The notes: generated from the sequence alone by a model not told the origin. A DNA stretch of 11,640 bases from an uncultured Candidatus Saccharibacteria bacterium (GCA_938017655.1 CALIJO010000053.1:1-11640); one strand, 5' to 3'. Positions 1 through 6,311 are shown, counted from the stretch's first letter. Numbers and translations are program-made.

Positions 1-39
1 TTATTAAACGAGCCGGAAGGCGAACCACCAAGAGGCTAA
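1..39 (+). CDS. 3' end of an unidentified upstream gene
   Basis: Frame 1 is open from the window edge and ends at TAA 37-39, giving the tail LLNEPEGEPPRG. I take it as the end of a real gene because its stop lies one base before the ATG of the next gene, and that gene's likely ribosome site (AGAGG, 31-35) overlaps these last codons, as in a tight operon. The hydrophilic, Pro/Gly/Glu-rich tail is too short to name a family. Frame 3 is also open here, but it runs through the next gene and is less likely. Confidence 0.55.
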   Translation, partial: LLNEPEGEPPRG

Positions 40-40
40 A

Positions 41-226
41 ATGCACCATTGTCGAATTTGCGGACATGTGGTGGAATGCGGGAGTGAAAAAGAAGATCCC
101 CGTATTTTCAGTGGTTTACCGAGACTAACGATTTGTGCGAAATGTTTGTTTCGAATTTTTCATTTGAGACTTTTAGATAAACGCGTAGTGAATGAAGTTT
201 CACGGGGGAATTGTTTGATTAATTAA
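41..226 (+). CDS. Small cysteine-rich, zinc-ribbon-like protein, 61 aa
   Basis: The family is not recognised. The protein has two CxxC pairs, Cys4-Cys7 and Cys32-Cys35, 24 residues apart, as in small treble-clef or zinc-ribbon folds. Extra Cys13, His2, His3, His9 and Cys58 could also bind metal. Residues 36-55 are basic and amphipathic, which would suit nucleic-acid or protein binding. There is no signal peptide or membrane segment, so it should be cytoplasmic. The start is supported by AGAGG 5 bases upstream and by the upstream stop one base before it. It lies 41 bp before the zinc-type importer gene, so a role in zinc handling or sensing is tempting, but this is only inference from position. 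It could also belong functionally with the cut-off gene before it. Confidence 0.6.
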   Translation: MHHCRICGHVVECGSEKEDPRIFSGLPRLTICAKCLFRIFHLRLLDKRVVNEVSRGNCLIN

Positions 227-267
227 ATTTTTTACTCAGAATTTTAATAGTAGAATAAGGAGTAAAA

Positions 268-1308
268 ATGAAAAATTTGAAAAAGTTATGGGCGATTTTC
301 GGCCTAGTTTTGGTGGTGGGGTTATTGGCTTTCTTGGTACTAAACCGAGAAAAGTTTGAACAAAAAAAGTATTCAGTAGTGTCGACGAGTTTTCCGGGCT
401 ATGATTTTGCCAGGGCGGTGACAAAAAATACGAATATTAGTACAAAAATGTTGGTAAAACCTGGGGCAGAGACGCACACTTACGAGCCAACACCGCAGGA
501 TATTATCGATATTAAGAATGCGGATATGTTTATCTATGTGGGGGGAGATTCTGACACTTGGGTGGAAAAGATTCTGAAGGATGTAGATACGAAAAAGACC
601 CATGTAGTGAAATTAGTTGATCTTGTGTCGACGGTAGAAGAAGAAATCGTGGAAGGAATGGAAGATGAGGATGAACATGATCATGACCACGACCACGATC
701 ACGATCATAAACATGACCATGACCACGATCACCACCATGACCATGAGTCGCATGCGCATAAGCACGACCATGAAGAGGAAGAGGAAGGTCTAGAAATTGA
801 TGAACATGTCTGGACGAGTCCGAAAAAGGCGATGGAAATCGTGAAGAAAATCGCAGAAGTGGCTTCCGAAATTGATACAGACGAAAAGACCAAGATTAAT
901 GATAATGCCGAAAAATATGTGGCGGAAATCGCGCAGGTAGATAAGGATTTACACCAGGCGATTGATGGTAAAATTTCGGAAATTGTGGTGGCAGATCGTT
1001 TTCCGTTCCGTTATTTTGCTGATGAATTTGGTTTGAAATATGCGGCGGCTTTTTCGGGTTGCTCAGAACAAACTGAGGCAAGTGCGAAGACGATTAGTTT
1101 CTTAATCAATAAAGTGAAGCAAGAAAAGATTAAGAAAATTTACAAGATTGAACTTTCGAATGGCAAGATTGCGGAAACCGTGAGCAAAGATACGGGCGCA
1201 GAAGTTTTGGAATTACATTCGGCACATAATGTGACGGCAGATGATTTTTCGAAGGGCGTGACTTATGTCGATTTGATGAAACGTAATCTATTGGCTCTAA
1301 ATAAATAG
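268..1308 (+). CDS. znuA: Zinc/manganese-type ABC transporter solute-binding protein with His-rich loop
   Basis: This is the extracytoplasmic metal receptor of a cluster A-I (ZnuA/TroA) importer. Residues 1-6 are basic and 7-25 form one hydrophobic segment with no lipobox Cys and no clear peptidase site, so the protein is probably held by an uncleaved N-terminal anchor. The mature fold starts near residue 35. His70 (in ETHTYEPTP) and His180 (in DEHVWTSP) match the first two family metal ligands. Between them residues 137-168 are almost all His, Asp and Lys, the mobile metal-capturing loop of zinc receptors. The usual third His is absent: the site reads ADRFPFRYF (242-250), as I recall from a Firmicutes subgroup, and His317/His320 in LHSAHN may compensate. 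AAGGAG stands well placed before the ATG. The ATPase and permease follow at once. Zinc is favoured by the His loop; manganese cannot be excluded. Confidence 0.93.
   Translation: MKNLKKLWAIFGLVLVVGLLAFLVLNREKFEQKKYSVVSTSFPGYDFARAVTKNTNISTKMLVKPGAETHTYEPTPQDIIDIKNADMFIYVGGDSDTWVEKILKDVDTKKTHVVKLVDLVSTVEEEIVEGMEDEDEHDHDHDHDHDHKHDHDHDHHHDHESHAHKHDHEEEEEGLEIDEHVWTSPKKAMEIVKKIAEVASEIDTDEKTKINDNAEKYVAEIAQVDKDLHQAIDGKISEIVVADRFPFRYFADEFGLKYAAAFSGCSEQTEASAKTISFLINKVKQEKIKKIYKIELSNGKIAETVSKDTGAEVLELHSAHNVTADDFSKGVTYVDLMKRNLLALNK
676..771 (+). repeat. His/Asp-coding simple repeat (metal-binding loop)
   Basis: Thirty-two codons of the receptor gene are mainly alternating CAT/CAC and GAT/GAC, with a few AAA/AAG, GAG, TCG and GCG interruptions. 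The protein segment is residues 137-168. The synonymous mixing of CAT with CAC and GAT with GAC argues that the protein repeat is selected and is not a fresh DNA slippage product. It is followed by a run of five Glu codons. Confidence 0.9.
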
Positions 1309-1315
1309 GATTTTT

Positions 1316-2023
1316 ATGGAAAAACAGCCAATCATTGCAGTAAAAAATTTGAGCGTAGAATATGCGAAAACGCCGGTGTTTCGAAAGATTAATTTTGAGA
1401 TTTTGGCGGGAGATTTTGTCTGCTTGGTTGGCTGTAACGGGGCCGGGAAAACCACTCTAATTAAGACAATTTTAGGTTTGATAGAGACAAGTGCAGGAAG
1501 TGTGGAGTTTCTCGGGATGAGCCGGAAGGAGATTGGCTATATTTCACAGGAGACGGTAATAACGTCGAATTTTCCGGCGACAGTGGAAGAAATTGTATTA
1601 AGTGGACTACTCAATCAGAAGCGGGGGATTTTTTATACGAAGAGTGATAAGGAAAAATGTGAAGCTGCGCTTGCGAAATTTGGCATGAAGAAATTATTGA
1701 AGAAACATTTCGCCGAGCTTTCGGGTGGACAGAGGCAGAAAATTTGGCTAGCACGGGCGGTAGTAGCAACGAAGAAATTATTGATTTTGGATGAACCGGG
1801 AAATAATTTGGATTCGAAATCGAAAAAAGAATTATACGCAGAGCTTTTGAAATTAAATGCGCAGGGAATCACGATTATGATGATTACGCACGATCTCGAC
1901 CATCAGAATTTGGTGGGGAATAAAATTTTGGCGCTAGCGGACGGAGTGGCGACGATGGAAACGACAGAGGAATATGTAAAAAGAATTCATCGCCATGACC
2001 ATGGTGAAAGTGATGGGAAATAG
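1316..2023 (+). CDS. znuC: Zinc/manganese-type ABC transporter ATP-binding protein
   Basis: This is the cytoplasmic nucleotide-binding subunit that powers metal import with the neighbouring permease. Walker A is GCNGAGKTT (39-47), the Q-loop glutamine is Gln78, the signature is LSGGQ (135-139), Walker B is LLILDEP (155-161) and the switch histidine is His192, so it should be active. At 235 aa it has normal length for the ZnuC/MntB group. It starts 7 bp after the receptor gene; the ribosome site is weak (AGGA close to the upstream stop), so translation may be coupled. The tail HRHDHGESDGK is His-rich, which is unusual for this subunit and may bind metal on the cytosolic side. The permease gene begins 9 bp after the stop. 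Confidence 0.95.
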   Translation: MEKQPIIAVKNLSVEYAKTPVFRKINFEILAGDFVCLVGCNGAGKTTLIKTILGLIETSAGSVEFLGMSRKEIGYISQETVITSNFPATVEEIVLSGLLNQKRGIFYTKSDKEKCEAALAKFGMKKLLKKHFAELSGGQRQKIWLARAVVATKKLLILDEPGNNLDSKSKKELYAELLKLNAQGITIMMITHDLDHQNLVGNKILALADGVATMETTEEYVKRIHRHDHGESDGK

Positions 2024-2032
2024 GAGGTGGCG

Positions 2033-2866
2033 ATGAACGGAATTTTGGAAAAGTTTCTGGAAATGTGGCAATACCAATTTATGGTAAAGGCTCTGGTAGT
2101 GGGGGTAGTGCTGGCAGTGACGGCGGGACTGATTGGAGTGTCCTTGGTACTAAGGCGAAAAGCGATGATTGGGGATGGACTTTCACATGTGGGATTCGGT
2201 GCGTTTGCGATTGCGACGGTAATTGGGGTGATGCCACTGCAATTTGCCTTACCGATAGTGATTTTGGCGGCGATTTTGATTTTGCAAGTGAACCAGAAAA
2301 GTAAGGTGGATGCGGATGCCTTAATCGCGATGCTTTCGGCGGGGGCGCTGGCGGTGGGGACTCTGGTGATTTCGGTAGTGAAGGGGGTGAACACGGATAT
2401 CAATAATTATTTATTTGGCAGTATCCTGGCGCTAGATGATTTCGACGTAGTGGTGGGAGTGATTTTTTCACTCGTGGTGATTTTGTTCTTTATCGTGAAA
2501 TATCATGAGATTTTCGTGATGACGTTTGATGAGAATTTTGCTAAATCGATTGGACTGAAGACTGAGCGATTAAATACAATTTTTGCGATTTTATGCGCGG
2601 TAGTGGTAGTACTGGGGATGCGACTGGTGGGGGCGCTTCTGATTTCGAGTTTAATTATTTTCCCGACGGCGACGGCGATGCAAGTGGTGAAAAATTTTAA
2701 GGCGGTGGTTTTTAGCTCAGTGGTCGTTTCGGTATTTTGTATGGTAATGGGAATTATCTTTTCGTATTTTGTAGCCACTCCGACTGGAGCAACGATTGTG
2801 ATTTTTAATGTGATGGCGTTTTTGGTGGCGAAAGTGGTGGAGGTTTTGGAATATGATATTTCATGA
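2033..2866 (+). CDS. znuB: Zinc/manganese-type ABC transporter permease (ABC-3 family)
   Basis: This membrane subunit forms the metal channel. The 277 residues contain about eight hydrophobic segments, for example 18-39, 53-85, 97-117, 137-155, 182-212, 225-247 and 250-270. Family hallmarks are visible: RRKAMIGDGLSHVGFGA near 41-57, which contacts the ATPase; RLVGALLISSLIIFPTATA near 197-215; and ATPTGATIVIFN near 248-259. I start it at ATG 2033 because AGGAGG (2022-2027) lies 5 bases upstream; an in-frame GTG at 2027 gives two more residues but sits inside that ribosome site. It is third in the importer operon, and the hydrolase gene start overlaps its last 14 bases. Confidence 0.94.
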   Translation: MNGILEKFLEMWQYQFMVKALVVGVVLAVTAGLIGVSLVLRRKAMIGDGLSHVGFGAFAIATVIGVMPLQFALPIVILAAILILQVNQKSKVDADALIAMLSAGALAVGTLVISVVKGVNTDINNYLFGSILALDDFDVVVGVIFSLVVILFFIVKYHEIFVMTFDENFAKSIGLKTERLNTIFAILCAVVVVLGMRLVGALLISSLIIFPTATAMQVVKNFKAVVFSSVVVSVFCMVMGIIFSYFVATPTGATIVIFNVMAFLVAKVVEVLEYDIS

Positions 2867-3641
2867 ATTTGGTGATAAAAAATTTCCACATATATTATTG
2901 ATACATGGCGGAGGTAATTCCTGGTGGAATTATCTCCGGCAAGCTCGTATGTTATCCGATAAATATCATGTGATCTTACCAACACTTGATGGTCATGGAG
3001 AAGAATATCAAAAAGAGTATATTTCAACTGAAAACTCCGCACATCAAATTATGGACTATATAAAAAACAATTGTAATGGAAAATTGTTTGCTGTGGGAGG
3101 TGTTTCTTTGGGAGGTCAAATTGTCATTGAGTTATTATCACTAAAAAGCGATATAGCTCAGAAAGCAATAATAGACGGTAGTATTTGTATTCCTCAACCC
3201 AAACTGGCAAGGGTTAGTACGATTATTGTAAAATTATTTGGAAAACTTATGTTTAGCAAATATGCATGTAAAATTCAGTTGAGTTTAATGAAAAAAATGT
3301 TTCCTAATATGGCTTATCCGAAAGAAATAGAAAACTATTATATGGAGGATATGCCAAGGACGCCGATTAAAACATTGGTGACTATATATCAAACATATAT
3401 GGGAGAATATAGGCTTAAATATTCTATTGCAGAAAGCAAAGCGCAGGTTCTATATATTTATGGTGAAAAAGAAATGAGTTGCGTTAAGGAATCGGCTAAG
3501 CTATTTCAAAAAATGCATCCCAATTGTACCGTATATGAAGCGAAAGGATATAATCATGGTTATCTATCTGTTTATTTGCCTTTGGAGTGGATGGATTTAG
3601 TTAATCCATTTTTGGAAAACGATGTTCATCATAATAACTAA
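2853..3641 (+). CDS. Alpha/beta hydrolase fold protein
   Basis: A single-domain alpha/beta hydrolase of 262 aa, probably an esterase, lipase or peptidase; the substrate cannot be told. Visible features are the oxyanion-hole motif HGGG (18-21), the nucleophile elbow GVSLGG with Ser85, a cap region near 115-185, a candidate acid in YGEKE (Glu205 or Glu207) and His235 in GYNHGY. The triad therefore seems complete, though a Glu acid is less common than Asp. There is no signal peptide. The ATG overlaps the permease end by 14 bases and GGAGG (2839-2843) lies 9 bases upstream. The gene is visibly more AT-rich and uses ATA and AAA more freely than the GTG/GCG/GGG-rich genes around it, which suggests later acquisition. 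A link to metal transport is not evident. Confidence 0.88.
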   Translation: MIFHEFGDKKFPHILLIHGGGNSWWNYLRQARMLSDKYHVILPTLDGHGEEYQKEYISTENSAHQIMDYIKNNCNGKLFAVGGVSLGGQIVIELLSLKSDIAQKAIIDGSICIPQPKLARVSTIIVKLFGKLMFSKYACKIQLSLMKKMFPNMAYPKEIENYYMEDMPRTPIKTLVTIYQTYMGEYRLKYSIAESKAQVLYIYGEKEMSCVKESAKLFQKMHPNCTVYEAKGYNHGYLSVYLPLEWMDLVNPFLENDVHHNN

Positions 3642-3736
3642 ACTATGAAGTTATATAACAATTCCTAGGCTATTTTACTAAAAAGTCTTAGTTAATCTTT
3701 ATGTTTATCAAAAAATGGTCGTGGAATCGAATATGG
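3642..3736 (+). other. Intergenic region before tRNA-Arg
   Basis: AT-rich gap between the hydrolase stop and the tRNA promoter. It holds only weak pairing, for example ACTAA (3677-3681) with TTAGT (3688-3692), followed by an interrupted T-rich stretch. I do not see a convincing terminator, so read-through from the hydrolase into the tRNA cannot be excluded. Confidence 0.4.
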
Positions 3737-3742
3737 TATAAT
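3716..3742 (+). promoter_or_regulatory. Promoter of tRNA-Arg
   Basis: A perfect -10 box TATAAT occupies 3737-3742 and ends 8 bases before the tRNA, so transcription would start at or just before its 5' end. The matching -35 is poor (TGGTCG or ATGGTC around 3715-3721). Confidence 0.65.
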
Positions 3743-3750
3743 TTAGGTAT

Positions 3751-3826
3751 GGCCTGGTAGCTCAATGGATAGAGCGGCTCCGTCCTAAGGAGAAGGTTGC
3801 GAGTTCGACTCCCGCCCGGGTCACCA
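3751..3826 (+). tRNA. tRNA-Arg (anticodon CCT)
   Basis: The 76 bases fold as a cloverleaf: acceptor GGCCTGG with CCGGGTC (including G-T pairs), D-arm GCTC/GAGC with an 8-base loop, anticodon loop GTCCTAA with CCT at 3784-3786, a 5-base variable loop and T-loop TTCGACT. It reads AGG codons. CCA is encoded at 3824-3826. Two mismatches are visible: 27-43 (G-A) at the top of the anticodon stem and 52-62 (A-C) in the T-stem. Confidence 0.95.
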
Positions 3827-3833
3827 AATACGT

Positions 3834-4313
3834 ATGAGAAAAATGATTTTTGATGGTCAGAGAGAAGGCGAAGAGGTGCAGTTTGTGTTCCGACGCCATT
3901 TTTTGACGGCGAAGTCCGGTGTGATATTTTTAATTTTAATGATTATGATCGGGGTGGGATTAACCTTGCTTTGGCCAAATAACATGATGATTTTCGAGGT
4001 GTTTTTGGCATTGATCCTGGTGGGGGTCTTAGGGTTTCTATATTCCTATATGTTGTGGTATTTTTCGATTTACATTGTGACCAATCAGCGTATTCGTCAA
4101 ATTTCGCAACGAGGTTTGTTTAAGAAATCAGTGGTAGATTTGGGATTAGATAAGATCCAAAGTATTTCTTATGGGGTGAATGGAATTCGTGCAGGATTGA
4201 TGGGGTATGGTACGATTGTGATCCAGACGGCGGTGGGGGATTTAGTAATATCGATGGTGAAAAATTCCGAAAAAATTTATAACGATTTACAAAATCTAAT
4301 TAACGAGAAATAG
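3834..4313 (+). CDS. PH-domain (bPH2/DUF304-type) membrane protein
   Basis: A 159-aa membrane protein of the bacterial PH-domain (YdbS/YdbT-like) type; the molecular role of the family is poorly defined. It has a short cytoplasmic start, two membrane segments (about 29-47 and 52-75) and a C-terminal bPH2 domain (about 76-157) with the typical stretch YIVTNQRIRQISQRGLF followed by VDLGLDKIQSISY and a closing GTIVIQTA strand. The first ATG is 7 bp after the tRNA-Arg CCA end and has no ribosome site; ATG 3843 is an alternative that removes three residues. The gene is probably co-transcribed with the tRNA and, once the tRNA is cut out, would begin almost leaderless. The SurA-like gene follows after 3 bp, which implies an operon. 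Confidence 0.87.
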   Translation: MRKMIFDGQREGEEVQFVFRRHFLTAKSGVIFLILMIMIGVGLTLLWPNNMMIFEVFLALILVGVLGFLYSYMLWYFSIYIVTNQRIRQISQRGLFKKSVVDLGLDKIQSISYGVNGIRAGLMGYGTIVIQTAVGDLVISMVKNSEKIYNDLQNLINEK

Positions 4314-4316
4314 GAA

Positions 4317-5432
4317 ATGAGCAAAGCTAAATTAGAAAACGAAGTGGATAAAACAATGATAAACGAAACCGACGCCGTAAAAGAGAAGAGACTTTCAATC
4401 GTGGCGAAGATGAAACAAAAACGCGAGCAAAAAAAGATTGAAGAATTCAAGAATAAAACAGAATTAGAGAAGGTCGAAGAGCGTCGCGAAGAGGTGCTAT
4501 CGAAGGGACGTAAGTTCAAGTATCCTATGCAATATGCAAAATATCGCGTGGTGACGGTGACGATTATTCTGTCAGTGATGGCGGTGGTTTTGGCTTCGGG
4601 GGCAGGTTATTTTATGCTTTATAAATGGCAGAGTACGAATCCGATTCTTTATCGTTTGACCCAACTTTTGCCGGTGTCGGTGGCCAATGTAAATGGTGCG
4701 GATGTGCGTTATTCGGATTATCTTTTGATTTATCATAGTACGATTACGCCGATTGAAAAACAACAGGGTAAGCTAGATAATGCAAAAGATAATGATTTTA
4801 TGGAGCAGCATTATAAGCGCTTGGCGCTGGATGAGGCAGAGAATTATGCTTGGGCTTTGAAATTGGCGAAAGAAAATGATTTGACGGTGACCGATAAGGA
4901 AGTGGACGAAACGATTTTGGAGCACCGAAAAATTGGTGGGGTGGAACGTAGTGAAGAAGGATTCAAGAAAATTCTGGAGGATAATTTTGGTTTGACGATG
5001 AAGGAATATCGCCGAATGATTTACCTTTCGCTGGTGAAGGAAAAAGTTTCGCAGGCAATTGATACGAACGCGGTGCAACTTGCGGCGCAGGTAGAATCTT
5101 TGATTAAGTCTGGAAAAGATTTGAAGGCGATTTCGGAAGAGCTGGGCGATAAGGTGCTTTATGAAGAAACTGGTGGCTTAGTCGATAAAATGAACGTGGA
5201 TGGTGGTAGGTCACTAAAAGCGATGAGTCTCAATGCGGGGGAAATTTCGGATAAATTTGTCTCAAGTTCAGGAGATGGTTATTACTTTGTGAAATTGGTG
5301 GCGAAAACCGATTCGACAGTGAATTACACTTCGATTAAAATTTCATTTACAGAATTTGATAAGCAAATGAAAGAAATTAGAGATTCTGGGAAGATTAAAG
5401 AATTGATTAAAATTGATCGACAAGAATCTTAA
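4317..5432 (+). CDS. Membrane-anchored SurA/parvulin-like (peptidyl-prolyl isomerase type) protein
   Basis: The likely role is an extracytoplasmic folding factor tethered to the membrane. Residues 1-66 are highly charged, Lys/Glu-rich and probably a cytoplasmic coiled coil; 78-102 is one membrane segment; 120-260 resembles the SurA N-terminal chaperone region, with VANVNGADVRYSDY and the helical part around KRLALDEAENYAWALKLAKEN; 262-345 resembles part of a parvulin domain (TGGLVDKM, LNAGEISDKFVSSSGDGYYFVKLV). The usual first parvulin strand with its HIL motif is not seen before residue 262, so isomerase activity is doubtful and a chaperone role is safer. It starts 3 bp after the PH-domain gene; AGGA lies very close to the ATG, so coupling is likely. 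A strong terminator follows. Confidence 0.78.
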   Translation: MSKAKLENEVDKTMINETDAVKEKRLSIVAKMKQKREQKKIEEFKNKTELEKVEERREEVLSKGRKFKYPMQYAKYRVVTVTIILSVMAVVLASGAGYFMLYKWQSTNPILYRLTQLLPVSVANVNGADVRYSDYLLIYHSTITPIEKQQGKLDNAKDNDFMEQHYKRLALDEAENYAWALKLAKENDLTVTDKEVDETILEHRKIGGVERSEEGFKKILEDNFGLTMKEYRRMIYLSLVKEKVSQAIDTNAVQLAAQVESLIKSGKDLKAISEELGDKVLYEETGGLVDKMNVDGGRSLKAMSLNAGEISDKFVSSSGDGYYFVKLVAKTDSTVNYTSIKISFTEFDKQMKEIRDSGKIKELIKIDRQES

Positions 5433-5449
5433 GTAAGATCGATTAGGAA

Positions 5450-5479
5450 TCCACCTCTGGAAACAGGGGTGGACTTTTT
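5450..5479 (+). terminator. Intrinsic terminator of the PH/SurA-like operon
   Basis: A 10-bp stem, TCCACCTCTG (5450-5459) with CAGGGGTGGA (5464-5473) including one T-G pair, is closed by a GAAA tetraloop and followed by C and five T (5475-5479). It begins 17 bp after the stop codon. Confidence 0.93.
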
Positions 5480-5706
5480 AGTGAATTTGATTACATGTGT
5501 TTTCTAAACTAAAGAGTAAGAGTTTGCTAGGTGAGGTACGAGCGGTAAATTTGATGAAATAATAGGTTTAACCTAGGAGCGTAGACTCGCTTTCGCTTTA
5601 TTATCTGTAAATTCCGTTTCTTTCTTAGCATCTCCTTTTGTGTAGCCTGTAAACTCGCAAGTAGGCTTACGGTCGAAGAGATTGCCGAGAGGTATCGAAA
5701 TAATGA
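5480..5706. other. Non-coding stretch with palindromes and a possible decayed - strand ORF
   Basis: No complete gene is evident in these 227 bases. A perfect 13-bp palindrome TAGGTTTAACCTA lies at 5563-5575. A 7-bp stem with one bulge pairs 5642-5648 with 5663-5670. On the - strand a frame from about 5698 down to TAG at 5573-5575 is open without a recognisable start; it encodes a polar, Lys/Glu/Thr-rich tail including FTGYTKGDAKKETEFTD, which could be the remnant of a lost gene or chance. Confidence 0.35.
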
Positions 5707-5712
5707 TATGAT
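5707..5712 (+). promoter_or_regulatory. -10 box of the methyltransferase gene (leaderless start)
   Basis: TATGAT ends six bases before ATG 5719, so transcription would start at or next to the start codon. No ribosome site precedes this ATG. A partial -35 (TTGCCG, 5682-5687) is 19 bases upstream. Confidence 0.45.
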
Positions 5713-5718
5713 AATAAT

Positions 5719-6186
5719 ATGAATCCAGAATTAAAGCATTTTATAGTTAGGCATTTTCTCAAAGGCGGCAAGGCTTTAGATTTAGGCAGCGGCGATGGAA
5801 CCGATCTTAGGGGATTAAAAGAAATGGGATGGGAATGTGACGGCGTTGATATTATAACTGGGACGGACCTGAATGAAGTTTATTCGTCTCCAAATGCACC
5901 ATACGACCTTATTTATTCTAATTATGTAATTCAAAAACTCAAGACACCGAAGTCTTTAATTAAAACAATTGAAATTAATATAAAAAAGGGTGGAAAATTT
6001 TTTCTTCACACCTTTGATGAAAGTGATGAAATAGCGAAGAAAAAATATACAAAAGAATCAATTCAGGAGTTATTTAAGGGCACTGATTTGCGACCTGAAT
6101 CCTGTGAAATTATTCGAGTTTGGGATGATGAAATAGGCCATCAACATTACCATCAAATTCTACAAGTGATTGGAACAAAAAAATAG
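5719..6186 (+). CDS. Class I SAM-dependent methyltransferase, short form
   Basis: This 155-aa protein has the Rossmann methyltransferase core. Motif I is LDLGSGDGTDL (20-30), where SAM binds; Asp44 in GVDII follows strand 2 and fits the ribose contact; YDLIYSNYVIQKL (62-74) is the motif IV region; KKGGKFFLHTF (89-99) is the post-motif strand typical of small-molecule and TehB-like methyltransferases. It lacks most of the usual N-terminal helices and is shorter than the common 190-250 aa, but the core seems complete. The substrate is unknown. No ribosome site precedes the ATG and a -10 box sits just upstream, so a leaderless mRNA is likely. The gene is AT-rich and stands alone between two terminators and next to a tRNA, which fits a recent gain. 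Confidence 0.85.
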   Translation: MNPELKHFIVRHFLKGGKALDLGSGDGTDLRGLKEMGWECDGVDIITGTDLNEVYSSPNAPYDLIYSNYVIQKLKTPKSLIKTIEINIKKGGKFFLHTFDESDEIAKKKYTKESIQELFKGTDLRPESCEIIRVWDDEIGHQHYHQILQVIGTKK

Positions 6187-6192
6187 TGGGAA

Positions 6193-6219
6193 TGGCTATT
6201 ACATAATTCACGTTAGCCA
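6193..6219 (+). other. Small hairpin after the methyltransferase gene
   Basis: TGGCTA (6193-6198) pairs with TAGCCA (6214-6219) around a 15-base loop, 7 bases after the stop codon. No T-run follows, so it is more likely an mRNA 3' structure than a terminator. Confidence 0.35.
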
Positions 6220-6234
6220 AGGTTATACTTGTAA

Positions 6235-6269
6235 GTACGAGTAAGATTACTCCGTAATCTTTCTCGTAC
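6235..6269. repeat. 35-nt near-perfect inverted repeat
   Basis: The left arm (6235-6250) is GTACGAG, T, AAGATTAC and the right arm (6254-6269) is GTAATCTT, T, CTCGTAC. They pair at 15 of 16 positions (one T-T mismatch) around a TCC loop. No T-run follows on either side. It may be an mRNA-stabilising 3' hairpin, a protein-binding palindrome or a small palindromic repeat element. Confidence 0.85.
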
Positions 6270-6287
6270 AGGCGGATATAAAAATAA

Positions 6288-6311
6288 AGAGCATGAATGC
6301 TCTCATTTTTT
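6288..6311. terminator. Bidirectional intrinsic terminator
   Basis: AGAGCA (6288-6293) and TGCTCT (6298-6303) flank a 4-base loop. On the + strand TTTTTT follows at 6306-6311 with more T after it, ending the methyltransferase transcript. On the - strand the A-rich stretch 6279-6287 gives a T-rich run that would end the tRNA-Gly transcript 17 bases after its CCA. Confidence 0.85.

Noticed and set aside
3..125. Frame 3 open from the window start to TAA at 123-125
   Set aside because: It overlaps the Cys-rich ORF; frame 1, ending at 39, gives operon-like spacing and a ribosome site for the next gene.
676..771. Tandem repeat as a CRISPR or mobile-element trace
   Set aside because: It is in-frame His/Asp coding with synonymous variation, a known feature of zinc receptors.
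2027..2032. GTG start two codons upstream for the permease
   Set aside because: The GTG overlaps the AGGAGG ribosome site that is ideally spaced for ATG 2033.
2503..3042. 179-codon open frame on the - strand
   Set aside because: It runs antisense to two well-supported genes, has no recognisable domain and reflects the base bias of the + strand genes.
3665..3700. Possible terminator after the hydrolase
   Set aside because: Stems are only about 5 A/T-rich pairs and the T-run is interrupted.
5535..5545. Attachment-site copy of the tRNA-Gly 3' end
   Set aside because: Only 9 of 11 bases match and no integrase is present, so chance is likely.
5530..5640. 34-residue basic peptide on the - strand starting near AGGAG
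   Set aside because: The AGGAG touches the ATG, the sequence is Lys/Arg-rich without pattern, and it overlaps palindromic DNA.
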